A DNA stretch of 64,000 nt, taken from positions 1 through 64,000 of the forward strand of contig NZ_SOFG01000024.1 of NCBI RefSeq assembly GCF_004402485.1. The letters run 5' to 3'. Position 1 is the first letter of the stretch. Every line of letters starts with the position of its first letter. Position numbers and translations under genes: made by a program. The DNA is from Cryobacterium algoricola (lineage in GTDB: Bacteria; Actinomycetota; Actinomycetes; Actinomycetales; Microbacteriaceae). The notes beneath the pieces are model-generated. The model had not been told where the DNA came from. It saw nothing but the letters and a program-made list of their open reading frames with translations, and ran no database searches. Shown piece by piece: positions 19,406 to 28,396 of this stretch.

Positions 19406-19660
19406 ATGAGCATCCACGACGAGTACCCAACTTCCCCTCCCACCGACGCCTGGGGTATGGAACCCCTGATGGACGTTGCCGAGTTGGCGTCCTACCTGGG
19501 CATACCGATCTCCACGGTCTACGACTGGCGCGTGCACGGCAAAGGTCCGACGGCCTACCGGTTCGGCAAGCACCTGAAGTTCGCCGTCTCCGATGTGCGG
19601 GCCTGGATCGCCCAGCAGCGCGACCCCTCCACCCCGCCCAGGCGCACCGATCGGCGGTGA
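19406..19660 (+). CDS. Excisionase-like helix-turn-helix protein
   Basis: This 84-aa protein has a MerR/excisionase-type winged helix: MDVAELASYLGIPISTVYDW followed by AYRFGKHLKFAVSDVRAWI. Such proteins direct excision together with the integrase or regulate it, and this one stands 6 bases before the integrase gene. Starts at 19376, 19406 and 19457 are in frame; none has a strong ribosome site, and the domain begins near residue 23 of the chosen start. Confidence 0.85.
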   Translation: MSIHDEYPTSPPTDAWGMEPLMDVAELASYLGIPISTVYDWRVHGKGPTAYRFGKHLKFAVSDVRAWIAQQRDPSTPPRRTDRR

Positions 19661-19666
19661 GCTGAC

Positions 19667-20854
19667 GTGCCCCGGCAACGGTTGAGCATCGGCACCTTCG
19701 GCGACATCAGCACCCGCAAGTCGCCGACTGGCCGGTACCTGTCGCGGACCCGCTACCGCGACTGGGACGGCCACGCGCGTCTGGTGCAGGCCAGCGGTGC
19801 CACCGCCAAGGCTGCAGAACGGGCACTGAAGAGCAAGCTCGCCAACCGGGATCTGTTCCAACCGGCGGACACGACTCTCAGCCCGGACAGCCTGTTCAGT
19901 GACCTGGTGAGCTACTGGTTGGAGGACATCGACCTCGAGGGCCGGATCTCAAGGACCACCCGGAACCTCTACGAGCGCAACATGCGCACCCTGGTCTCCC
20001 CGGCGTTCGACAACCTCGCCCTGCGGGAGATCGGCGTCGCCCGGTGCGACAAGTTCATCAAACAGCTCGCGAAGATCTCCTACAATCGCGCAAAGCAGGC
20101 CCGGGTGGTTCTGCGGCTCGCCCTGGAGCTGGCGGTGCGGCACGAGGTTCTGCCTCGTAACCCGATGGACCACGTCGCCCGCCTCCACCGCGAGCCGCAC
20201 ATCCCCGCCGCGCTCATGGCGCCGGAGGTCAACGTGATCCGTGCCGCGATCGCCCAGTGGGAAAGCGCCGCCGACCACACGTCCGGCCCCAAACCCGACG
20301 GACAGCTCGGCGCGATCATTGAGGTGATGCTCGGCACCTCGGCCCGGATTGGTGAGGTCCTCGCCATCCGCCGCCGGGACATCGACATCACCAGCCCCGT
20401 GCCGTCCATTCGCCTGGCCGTTACCATCGTCAGCCGCAAGGGGGAGCAGACCTTCCGGCAGGACCACCCCAAGACCGCCAAGTCCACTCGGGTTGTCGCC
20501 ATCCCCACCTTCACTGCCGACGCCGTCCGCCGGCGACTCGCCAAGTTCGGGAGCATGGGCTTGGATGACCTGCTGTTCCAGTCCCGGGACGGCACCCCGC
20601 TGACGACCGCGAACGTGCGCAGGCAACTCCGACAGGTGCTCGAGGGAGCCGGCATCAACGGAGTGACCCCACACATGTTCCGCCGCACGGTCGCGACCGC
20701 GGTTCACGACAACGCCAGCATCGAACTCGCCGCAGAACTCCTCGGCCACACCGACACGAGGGTCACGGTGATGCACTACATTCAACGCAGCGAACTAGTA
20801 AACCCGGCGACCGCAGCGCTCCTCGACCGGGCCTTCGCGAAAGACAAAGACTGA
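19667..20854 (+). CDS. Tyrosine integrase of the element
   Basis: This 395-aa phage-type integrase has an arm-binding AP2-like N-terminus, a SAM-like core-binding domain (residues about 75-170) and a catalytic domain with Arg in GTSARIGEVLAIR, MFRRTVATAV preceded by His, LLGHTDTRVTVMHY, and the nucleophile Tyr in that last motif. It catalyses recombination between the element and the 3' end of tRNA-Pro. The start is GTG, six bases after the excisionase stop, so the two are co-transcribed. Confidence 0.95.
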   Translation: MPRQRLSIGTFGDISTRKSPTGRYLSRTRYRDWDGHARLVQASGATAKAAERALKSKLANRDLFQPADTTLSPDSLFSDLVSYWLEDIDLEGRISRTTRNLYERNMRTLVSPAFDNLALREIGVARCDKFIKQLAKISYNRAKQARVVLRLALELAVRHEVLPRNPMDHVARLHREPHIPAALMAPEVNVIRAAIAQWESAADHTSGPKPDGQLGAIIEVMLGTSARIGEVLAIRRRDIDITSPVPSIRLAVTIVSRKGEQTFRQDHPKTAKSTRVVAIPTFTADAVRRRLAKFGSMGLDDLLFQSRDGTPLTTANVRRQLRQVLEGAGINGVTPHMFRRTVATAVHDNASIELAAELLGHTDTRVTVMHYIQRSELVNPATAALLDRAFAKDKD

Positions 20855-20858
20855 ACAC

Positions 20859-20881
20859 GGTGCCGCGACGGTGGCGGCACC
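20859..20881 (+). terminator. Terminator after integrase
   Basis: A perfect 8-bp stem GGTGCCGC / GCGGCACC with a 7-base loop lies four bases after the integrase stop. There is no T run. It is probably the end of the xis-int transcript. Confidence 0.6.
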
Positions 20882-21220
20882 ATCTCATCGGGTATTTCAC
20901 TGCAGCACTCGTACGTGGCCGGGTGGGCAAGATGTTGAGAAGAGTAATTGCGTCCCTTGGAATTCTAAGGAGATCGGCAAGAGCGGCACCCCGAATCCGT
21001 GCAGGGACGGCGCCACCAAACGACGCCTCGTGGAGGCTATCGGAAGCCGTGACCGGCCGGGCAAGCCCCGAGAGAGCTGCGTTCGGCTACAAGCCGGTCT
21101 TCGCCATCGTCGCCAGCCTGCCTCAGCCTCCGCCCAAAAGATAGCCAACATTCGGTGTGGAAATTCTAGGCGTCTTGGTCTCGCTCTCGATTTGCGCCCC
21201 CAAAGTCGGCTGCTAACGGG
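20882..21220. other. Non-coding stretch of the element
   Basis: Apart from short open frames without ribosome sites, I see no gene in this stretch of about 340 bases. It lies between the integrase terminator and the terminator of the minus-strand tRNA. Integrase arm sites could lie here, but I cannot define them. Confidence 0.5.
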
Positions 21221-21249
21221 AAAAAACCACGTCATCGTCGACGTGGTTT
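21221..21249 (-). terminator. Terminator of the minus-strand tRNA
   Basis: On the minus strand, AAACCACGTC / GACGTGGTTT form a 10-bp stem with a 6-base loop, followed by TTTTTT counting the arm end. It lies four bases beyond the tRNA-like gene at 21253-21325 and supports that gene as a transcription unit. Confidence 0.85.
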
Positions 21250-21252
21250 CCC

Positions 21253-21325
21253 AATACCCAGCGGGGATTGAACCCGCAACCTCCAGAGTATCAATCCGGC
21301 GCTCTACCAATTGAGCTATGGGCCC
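21253..21325 (-). tRNA. tRNA-Ile(GAT)-like gene carried by the element
   Basis: The minus strand folds as a 73-nt cloverleaf: D stem GCTC/GAGC, anticodon stem CCGGA/TCTGG with loop TTGATAC (anticodon GAT), T arm GCGGG-TTCAATC-CCCGC. The acceptor stem is poor: GGGCCCA against TGGGTAT gives four good pairs, two G-T pairs and one G/A mismatch. No CCA is encoded. It has its own terminator. Either a divergent functional tRNA or a decaying one. Confidence 0.7.
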
Positions 21326-21582
21326 ATGCAGCGGATCTCTCCGTCATGGTGGTCTGGATCGAACATACCGCACCCCCGGGCCTCAATCGGGCTTCCAGAG
21401 GAGGAACCCCTAATATTGGGGTGCTGCAACAGCCTCGTCGTGAGGCCCATCGACACAAGCGTGGGCGCTATGGGACCCAGGTGGCGCCGTCATTGTGCCG
21501 AGAAACTTCGGCACTCGTCCGCCACCATGAGCCTGTCAGCGGTCCATGATGTACTTGAAAATGACCGAAGGGAGGTCCGCCG

Positions 21583-21771
21583 ATGACCGCACTGAATCCC
21601 ACGTATGTGCGCAACGCGACCGCGCCTTCGCCGAATGCGTGCAGGTGGTGTGGTCGCGATGATCGGCGCCACTCGATCGAGTGGGCTAAGTCTGTCGGCT
21701 ACCACAGCTGGGCCGAGCCGACCCTGGCCCAACGACGCGCCCGCATGCTCGCCCGTCGGTCGCGTCAGTAA
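21583..21771 (+). CDS. Small CxxC protein of the element
   Basis: This 62-aa basic protein has one CRWCG pair and a His-rich stretch (RDDRRHSIEW), perhaps a half zinc ribbon, and ends in Arg-rich RRARMLARRSRQ. AGGGAGG seven bases before ATG 21583 is a strong ribosome site, which is why I accept so short a gene. Similar small proteins occur in actinobacterial phages and integrated elements as far as I recall. It converges on and slightly overlaps the OLD nuclease gene. Function unknown. Confidence 0.7.
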   Translation: MTALNPTYVRNATAPSPNACRWCGRDDRRHSIEWAKSVGYHSWAEPTLAQRRARMLARRSRQ

Positions 21772-23531
21772 GCTGCACGAGCAATCAATAGCTCGAAGAC
21801 TTCGCGCAGCTTCTCCGGAACCTCCTCGCGGGACCGAAGCCCCAGCGCCAACGCCGACATGATCTCGGGCTTGCCGCTGACCTCGATCGTGCTGTTGTCG
21901 CGAATCATCCGCTCGACGTCCCTGCTGAATTTGCCCGAGCGGTAAAGGGTGAAGTCAGCTGGTACCCATTCTCGACCATCCGTTCGTGGCCACTCTCGGT
22001 TGGCGCACGCGGCCCATTGAACATCCGTGAACGTGTCTTCGAACTCTCGGACCCCGACTGTAAGGACGTCGGTTCCAAGAGTCAGCTCATGCACTGAGAG
22101 TCGTGGCTCGGAGAACATCCTCAGATCGCGGGAATCCTCGTCAACTACAAGCAGGACATCTCTGTTGTGGGCTTTCAAATATTGAGCGAAACGAAGAGCT
22201 CCATCATTATTGTCGCAAGGCCAAATGGCGATTCCGCACGCCTGCAGTTGACGACCGGTGGCCAGTTTGAACAGCACCGGAAATGCCCTACTCTCCGTAG
22301 CTCCTTCCACACCGACGAACAGTCGTTCATGTAGTAGCACGGTATTCCTAAGCCCAAGAGAAGCAGCAATCGCTCCTAAATGCGCGCCGACTTCGCTGTC
22401 GTCGGCAATCTCGTCCGCGGTGGTCCGGCTTGTAACGTGTCGCAGGTGGACCACCTTGGAGATGTCGACCCCGTCTATAAGGTTCATCGAGTGAGTGGCC
22501 ACGACGATGCGGACATTGGGAAGTACTGCCTGCTCATCGAGCAGGTTCATGAATCCTCGCTGGTTGCTGTAGTCCAGGTGGGTATCCGGCTCGTCGTAGA
22601 GAAGGACAGTGTCCTCGTTCGATCCGCTCAGAAGGCCAGCATTGAACTCCCACACCGCTAGTGCGATGCGTCGAGAACGCCCAGTGCCCGATTGTCCTAG
22701 GTGGACCTGTTCGCCTCGCGCGTTGACCGCACTCACTTCAATAGATTTCAGCCCGCTGTCGAGTCGTACGACGGGGTGGATTTCAATCTCACCGATGTCC
22801 GAACATTGGCGTTTGATGTGAGCGCGAAGGTCTTCGGCGTCACTTGTTACGCGCTGCTGAAGGACCCTTGTGAGACCCGTGATGTCGCCCTTGATTGTGT
22901 CGTCCTCCGTGTGTGTGGTGTAGGACGTGCGAAGAGTTGTCAGAATGGCGTCCTCGGGGTTCTGGGTCGATGTAGCATCGAAACGCTGCACACGGGGTAG
23001 CGACCGCTTCAAGTCGGTTGTCGCCGGGATCCACTTATCTATCTTGTCCGCGTCCGGAATTAGATCCTCAAGTCGCGCCACCAAGTCTGGCTTGAGTCCG
23101 GCCTCTGATAGACCGAGTCCGCTGAGTCGGAACTTCAAGGTCTTAACATCTTGACCCGCCACATCTTGCAATCGCTCATCGATGGGAACGGCGGTCAGGA
23201 CCTCAAGATTTGTCCCGCTTTCCCTATACGCGCGGCGCACCCTCACGAGGCGAGGTAGTCCTAGCAGTGTTATTTCCTCAGGTCGCAACAAGAACTGTCC
23301 CTCAACGACGGTTTCGGACACTCGAGAGGGAGCGCCGTCCGGACCCGGCTCTCCGTAGGTCCGGTCTCGATCGCTTAGCTTGATTGCATCCAACAGAAAC
23401 GCGATCGCGTCCAAAACTGCGCTCTTGCCGGCATCGTTGTGCCCGGCCAGAATGGTCGGCGAACCGACGGCAATTGTTAGGTCCGACTCGATGGAGCGAA
23501 ATCCTCGGATTGTGATGTTGTCAAGCAGCAT
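21765..23531 (-). CDS. OLD-family ATP-dependent nuclease (AAA/ABC ATPase plus TOPRIM)
   Basis: This 588-aa protein has an SMC/ABC-type ATPase in its first 370 residues: Walker A GHNDAGKSAVLDAI near residue 30, signature-like LGQSGTGRSRRIALA, Walker B TVLLYDEPDTHLD, and the His switch in VVATHSMNL. Residues about 400-500 form a TOPRIM domain, with the Glu in FVGVEGATES and the Asp pair in LLVVDEDSRD, that should bind metal for DNA cleavage. OLD nucleases include P2 Old and the GajA subunit of Gabija. No helicase partner of the GajB type is next to it, so it is a single-gene (class 1) type. Defence against phage or rival elements is likely from family and place, not shown. Confidence 0.88.
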   Translation of the reverse strand: MLLDNITIRGFRSIESDLTIAVGSPTILAGHNDAGKSAVLDAIAFLLDAIKLSDRDRTYGEPGPDGAPSRVSETVVEGQFLLRPEEITLLGLPRLVRVRRAYRESGTNLEVLTAVPIDERLQDVAGQDVKTLKFRLSGLGLSEAGLKPDLVARLEDLIPDADKIDKWIPATTDLKRSLPRVQRFDATSTQNPEDAILTTLRTSYTTHTEDDTIKGDITGLTRVLQQRVTSDAEDLRAHIKRQCSDIGEIEIHPVVRLDSGLKSIEVSAVNARGEQVHLGQSGTGRSRRIALAVWEFNAGLLSGSNEDTVLLYDEPDTHLDYSNQRGFMNLLDEQAVLPNVRIVVATHSMNLIDGVDISKVVHLRHVTSRTTADEIADDSEVGAHLGAIAASLGLRNTVLLHERLFVGVEGATESRAFPVLFKLATGRQLQACGIAIWPCDNNDGALRFAQYLKAHNRDVLLVVDEDSRDLRMFSEPRLSVHELTLGTDVLTVGVREFEDTFTDVQWAACANREWPRTDGREWVPADFTLYRSGKFSRDVERMIRDNSTIEVSGKPEIMSALALGLRSREEVPEKLREVFELLIARAAY

Positions 23532-23650
23532 GTACTCGTCCAGCCCTCTGTTCGCGGAGCACGAAGTGCCAGGCCAGCAAGCACACTGCGCTTGATGTGA
23601 TCGACACTGTTCACTCTCGTATCGCCTCGAACTCTACTGGAGCAATGCCT

Positions 23651-23667
23651 CGTGTTCTGTTAACACG
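23651..23667. repeat. Inverted repeat upstream of relaxase, candidate oriT stem
   Basis: CGTGTT-CTGTT-AACACG forms a 6-bp stem with a 5-base loop in the 266-base gap between the divergent OLD and relaxase genes. MobF relaxases nick near such hairpins, usually close to their own gene. Nothing else identifies a nick site. Confidence 0.3.
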
Positions 23668-23797
23668 CACCAAGACGAATCCAGGTTTGCCGAGAAATTG
23701 CGCTTCCGCGCGACTGCCCCGAGTCCCCGTCTTGACCTGCCACGCCTCTTGCAGATCGAGGCGGCGCACCTCCTAAGCGAGAGGGGAGGAGTGCCGG

Positions 23798-26700
23798 GTG
23801 ACGGTGTCAATGAGGGTGATGAGCGCCGGCGATGGCTACAAGTACCTGCTGCGCACCGTCGCTGCCGGCGACGGGCAGCGGTCGCTGTCCACGCCATTGA
23901 CCCGGTACTACAGCGCGAAGGGCACGCCCCCGGGCCGGTGGATGGGAAGCGGTCTCCCCGGCCTCGGCTCCGGTCACATCGTCGAGGGTGCCGAAATTAC
24001 GGAAACCCAGCTGCAGCGATTGATCGGGTTGGGGCGCGACCCTGTCGATGGCAAACCTCTCGGCCGCGCCTATCCCGTGTATCGAAGCTCAGTAGAATCG
24101 GCGCCGACCGGCCGTGGCCCGGAGCCGGTTACTCGACGGCGCGCCGTCGCCGGGTACGACTTCACCTTCTCGATTCCGAAGTCGGCGAGCATTCTCTGGG
24201 GCGTGGCAGATGCGGCGACACAGTCGCGGATCGTGCAGGCGCATCATGCCGCGGTTTCTGAGGTGATCGCGTACATGGAGCGCGAGGTCGCGGCGACGCG
24301 GACCGGGGCCACGGCTCACGACGGGGCCGTTGCGCAGGTCGAAGTGACGGGCCTGATCGCGACGGCGTTCGACCACTTTGACAGCCGGGCCGGCGACCCG
24401 CACCTGCACACGCACGTCGTGATCAGCAACAAGGTGCAGACCGTACTCGACGGCAAGTGGCGCTCGCTCGACGGCCGCCCGATGCACGCGGCCGTCGTCG
24501 CACTCTCCGAGCTGCACGAGTCCTTGTTCGCCGACGCTCTGACGCGATCACTGGGCGTGCGGTGGGAGATGCGGGAGCGGGGGAGGGATCGCCACCCCGC
24601 CTTGTCGATCAGTTCCGTTCCGGAGACGCTCGTCGCGGAGTTCTCAACCCGGTCGCGGCACATCGACATCGCGGCGGACGCGCTGATCGACGCGTACCTG
24701 ACCAGGCAAGGCCGCAGACCAGGCCCAGTAGCGATTATGAAGCTTCGGGCCCAGGCAACGCTCACCACCCGGCCCGCGAAGAAAGTGCACTCGCTTGCCG
24801 AACTCGCCGCGGCCTGGCGCGAACGAGCGGAGCGAGTGCTCGGAGACGACGCAACGGAGTGGGCGACCGCGTCGGCCAGTAACTCTCGGGCGCCGATGTT
24901 GCGTGCCGAGGATGTGCCGCGCAAGGCGATCGATGCGCTCGGGTTGGGCGTGATGACGTCGGTGAGTGAGAAACGCACGACCTGGCGGCATTGGAATCTC
25001 GCCGCCGAGGCCGCACGTCAGATGATGCAGCACCGCTTCGCATCTGCGTCTGATCGTGAAGAAGTCATCAGCCTCGTCGTGGCTGCCGCCGAGCGGGCCT
25101 CGTTGCGGATCACGCCACCCGAGCTCGCGCCGAGCCCCGTCGCGTTCCAGCGAACCGACGGCACGTCGGTCTTTCGCCCGAAACACACCACGCTCTTCAC
25201 CTCGACACAACTGCTTGACGCGGAATCTAGGCTGCTGGAACGCGCGGCGGACTCGACCGGGCCGCGAGTTGCGGCGGCGATGCTCAGCGCAACCTCGCGC
25301 ACGCGGCTGCCGGGTGGCGCAATGCTTGCCGACGACCAGCTCGCGGCCCTCACTGCGATCGTCGATTCCGGGCGGGTAGTTGATGTGCTGGTGGGGCCGG
25401 CCGGTGCGGGCAAGACGACGGCGATGAACGCGCTGCGGCGTGCGTGGGAGGCGGAGCATGGTACGGGGTCGGTGGTGGGGCTCGCTCCGTCGGCCGCCGC
25501 CGCCCAAGTGCTGGCGGAGGACCTCGGCATCACGACCGAGAACCTGGCGAAGTGGTGGCACAACCACCTCGACCACGGAGCGACGTTTGACGCCGGCCAG
25601 CTCGTGATCGTCGACGAAGCCTCCCTGGCGGGCACGCTGTCCTTGGATCGGATCACCGCGCTCGCCGCGAACGCCGGCGCCAAGGTTCTGCTTGTCGGCG
25701 ACTACGCGCAGCTCCAGTCGGTGGACGCCGGCGGCGCGTTCTCCTTGTTGGTCCACCGCCGGGTGGATGCCCCCCGAGCTCGTCGACGTGCACCGCTTCA
25801 CACATGAGTGGGAGAAGACGGCCTCCCTCGGACTGCGCCAGGGCGACCCCGACGCGATCGACCACTACATCATGCACGACAGGGTGAGCGGCGGTATCAC
25901 CGAGTCGATGGCGGATGCCGCCTACTCGGCCTGGTGCGCGGACGCTCGAGCCGGCAAAGTGACGGTCCTGATCAGCGACTCGAACGAGACAGTCGCATCC
26001 CTGAATGCGCGCGCCCGCACGGGACTCATCCTCGAGGGTCGCGTCAACTCGGTTCGCGAAGTCGCTCTCCATGACGGAAACCGTGCGGCCGTCGGCGACG
26101 CGGTGATCACCCGCCGGAACGACCGGCAGCTGCGCAGCGCCCGGTCCTGGGTGCGCAACGGCGATCGGTGGACCGTGGTCGGAGTGAACCAGAACGGCTC
26201 GGTCGACGTTCGCCCGCAAGGCCACCGGTGGGGGAGCGCGGTGCTGCTTCCCGCGGACTACGTCAAGGACCACCTCGAACTCGGCTATGCCGTCACGTCG
26301 CACCGCGCGCAGGGCCTGACGACCGATACCGCGCACGTCGTCGTGACCACGGGCATGACGCGCGAGAACCTCTACGTCGCGATGACGCGAGGTCGCGAGG
26401 CGAACACCGCCTACGTCGCCGTCGACCGACCCGATGTCGCCCACGTCGGGCCGCAGCCGGGTGGCGACCAGGCCGCGACGACACGCGGCGTCCTCTGTGG
26501 GGTTCTTCAGCACATCGGTGCCGAACTCTCCGCGCACGAGACGATCGTGGCGCAGCAGGATGCCTTGGGTTCGGTGGCGCAACTTGCGGCGGAGTACGAG
26601 ACCATCGCGGCGGCCGCACAACGCGACAGATGGGCGGCATTGGTACGCGGCAGCGAGCTCCCACCCGGCCAGGCCGAGGAGGCCATCAAGTCGCCTGCAT

Positions 26701-27296
26701 TCGGGGCGCTGGCGTCGGAACTCCGGCGAGCCGAAGCCCACCATCTCGACATCGAGAGCCTGCTTACTCGAACGGTGGCAGCACGCGGGTTGGACGATGC
26801 CCAGGATGTTTCGGCCGTTCTGTGCTCCCGAATAGCGACGGCGGTCGCGCGTGACGCCCAAGCGGTCCGCCCGCGCCGGATGCCGCGACTGATCGTCGGG
26901 CTCATCCCGGAGGCAACTGGACCAATGACCACGGCGATGCGCCAGGCTCTCAATGAGCGCCGTGATCTGATCGAAGCGCGAGCGAGCGCCGTCCTCGACA
27001 GGGCTCTGCTCGGGGGAGCCAAGTGGACTCGGGAACTCGGAGCCGTCCCAGGACGACAGATGACGAGCAGTTGGAGACAGCAGGCGCGCACGGTGGCGGC
27101 ATTCCGGGACCGCTACGCAATAGTCGGTATGAGAGTGCTCGGCCCCGCCCCACAGACGGAGACCGAGCGACGCGATACCGCTCGAGCTCGTACCGCGCTG
27201 GAGGCCGCGAAGCGGATCTCGAACGGACGAGACGCCTTTGCGACACGGTTCCTGGGCCGCACGACGCGGCCTTCGCCAGTTCGTATCCGATTTTGA
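23798..27296 (+). pseudogene. MobF-type conjugative relaxase/helicase, frameshifted
   Basis: This should be one protein of about 1165 aa. The first part (23798-25807) has the N-terminal tyrosine region GDGYKYLLRTV, the HUH metal motif GDPHLHTHVV near residue 200, and the helicase Walker A VGPAGAGKTTAMNAL with Walker B QLVIVDEASLAG. The second part, in the next frame up to 27296, continues with ELVDVHRFTHEWEKTASL, helicase motif SHRAQGLTTDTAHVV, VAMTRGREANTAYVA and a helical tail. The break lies at 25770-25775, where a run of six C (five would restore the frame) separates VDAP from PELVDV. GTG 23798 has GAGGGGAGGA before it. Nicks and unwinds oriT in conjugation when intact; could also be a sequencing error. 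Confidence 0.88.
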
Positions 27297-27325
27297 TATC
27301 CAGCCGCCGACAACTCCCCACGGAG

Positions 27326-27787
27326 CTACGGCGTCCACTCGATCAGTGGCGCATCGGCGCGCACGTAAAGCGGATACCTGGGGTGCCCGTTCTTTGAAAC
27401 GCCCAACGCGTGAAGTCGCGGCAGCAGCGCCAGTGCGCGGGTCACGCGGGCTGGGTCGGCGTTCGTGCCCCACCCAGCGACAACGGTGCCCGTGACGTCG
27501 GCAAGCACGCGATCATTGTCCGGCCCAACCGGGTCGGCCGCGGCCATCATCACTTTCGGGTCCTTGGTCCGGAACGCGTACAGATTGAGGATCACCATAC
27601 CGCCGTACCCATCGCGCTTCGCGAAACCGATGCACCGCCGCAGGGTTGGATCGAGTTGCACCGCGTCGGCGGTGCTCGGGTTGAGCAGCACGAACGTGAT
27701 CATCGGCAGCGCCGCATCCCAAACACGAGTCAGCCTGTAGCGGTACTCGCCATGTATCTCTGCGGTGGCGGAAATAAACTCAGGCAT
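27326..27787 (-). CDS. DUF1643 domain protein
   Basis: This 153-aa protein matches the DUF1643 pattern: YRYRLTRVWD, FVLLNPSTADA followed by DPTLRRCIGFAKRDGYGG, VILNLYAFR, and VVAGWGTNA near the end. The family is common in phages and mobile elements, and its biochemical role is unknown to me. It is convergent with the relaxase gene, 29 bases apart, and near full family length. Confidence 0.85.
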   Translation of the reverse strand: MPEFISATAEIHGEYRYRLTRVWDAALPMITFVLLNPSTADAVQLDPTLRRCIGFAKRDGYGGMVILNLYAFRTKDPKVMMAAADPVGPDNDRVLADVTGTVVAGWGTNADPARVTRALALLPRLHALGVSKNGHPRYPLYVRADAPLIEWTP

Positions 27788-28396
27788 CGGGCCTCCTCCC
27801 GCCAGAACATATCGTCAGGCAGATACTGAGCCTAGCCGTGCGCGTTAACCCGTCGGTGTCCGTTCGCCTTGGACTCTCGAACCACCATTGCGAACGAGCG
27901 GGCGCGGGCCCGGGGTTCGTCCGATCGCGCGGACGGGGCAGCTGGAAGCCTCAGGGCTTTCCCTCTGGTCCCCGTTGAAAGCATTCCGATGAGGCAGTAG
28001 TCGTATCTGTTGTTGCCACTGAATGGGGGGAGAGGTACATGAGCCGGTGCTGCAGACCCGCGCTGAACATAGTGCGATGCGCCAAAGCGCGTCGACGGCA
28101 GAGTGTGCGCCCGCCAATTTGGAGTACGCTCCATCAGGCTGTCAGGAGCCGCGTCTTACGTCGTAAATGGGGTTGAATTCGGATTCCTTGATAGGACTAC
28201 CGCTAGCCCAGGAGTCAAACCAGGCACTACTGCGACGACGCACTTCGGACAGGTCAAAAGAAAGGCCAAGTTGCGAGACACTTAGTAGGCCCGTCCGCAG
28301 TCGACGCGATCGGGTCAATCTCGCTATGCCACGTTTGTCATTGAATTTCATTGCCACGGCTTACGGCAGGCACTGCCGACTGGGGGAGAACCAATC
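27788..28396. other. Gene-poor stretch
   Basis: I see no convincing gene in these 609 bases. Short open frames exist on both strands but lack ribosome sites and sensible composition. The stretch holds the promoters for the minus-strand DUF1643 gene and the plus-strand gene at 28397. Confidence 0.5.

Noticed and set aside
21765-23531. Gabija system
   Set aside because: Only the GajA-like type of protein is present; no UvrD-like GajB gene lies on either side.
24644-25801. Minus-strand 385-aa frame inside the relaxase
   Set aside because: It is antisense to conserved helicase motifs and has low-complexity Arg-rich sequence.
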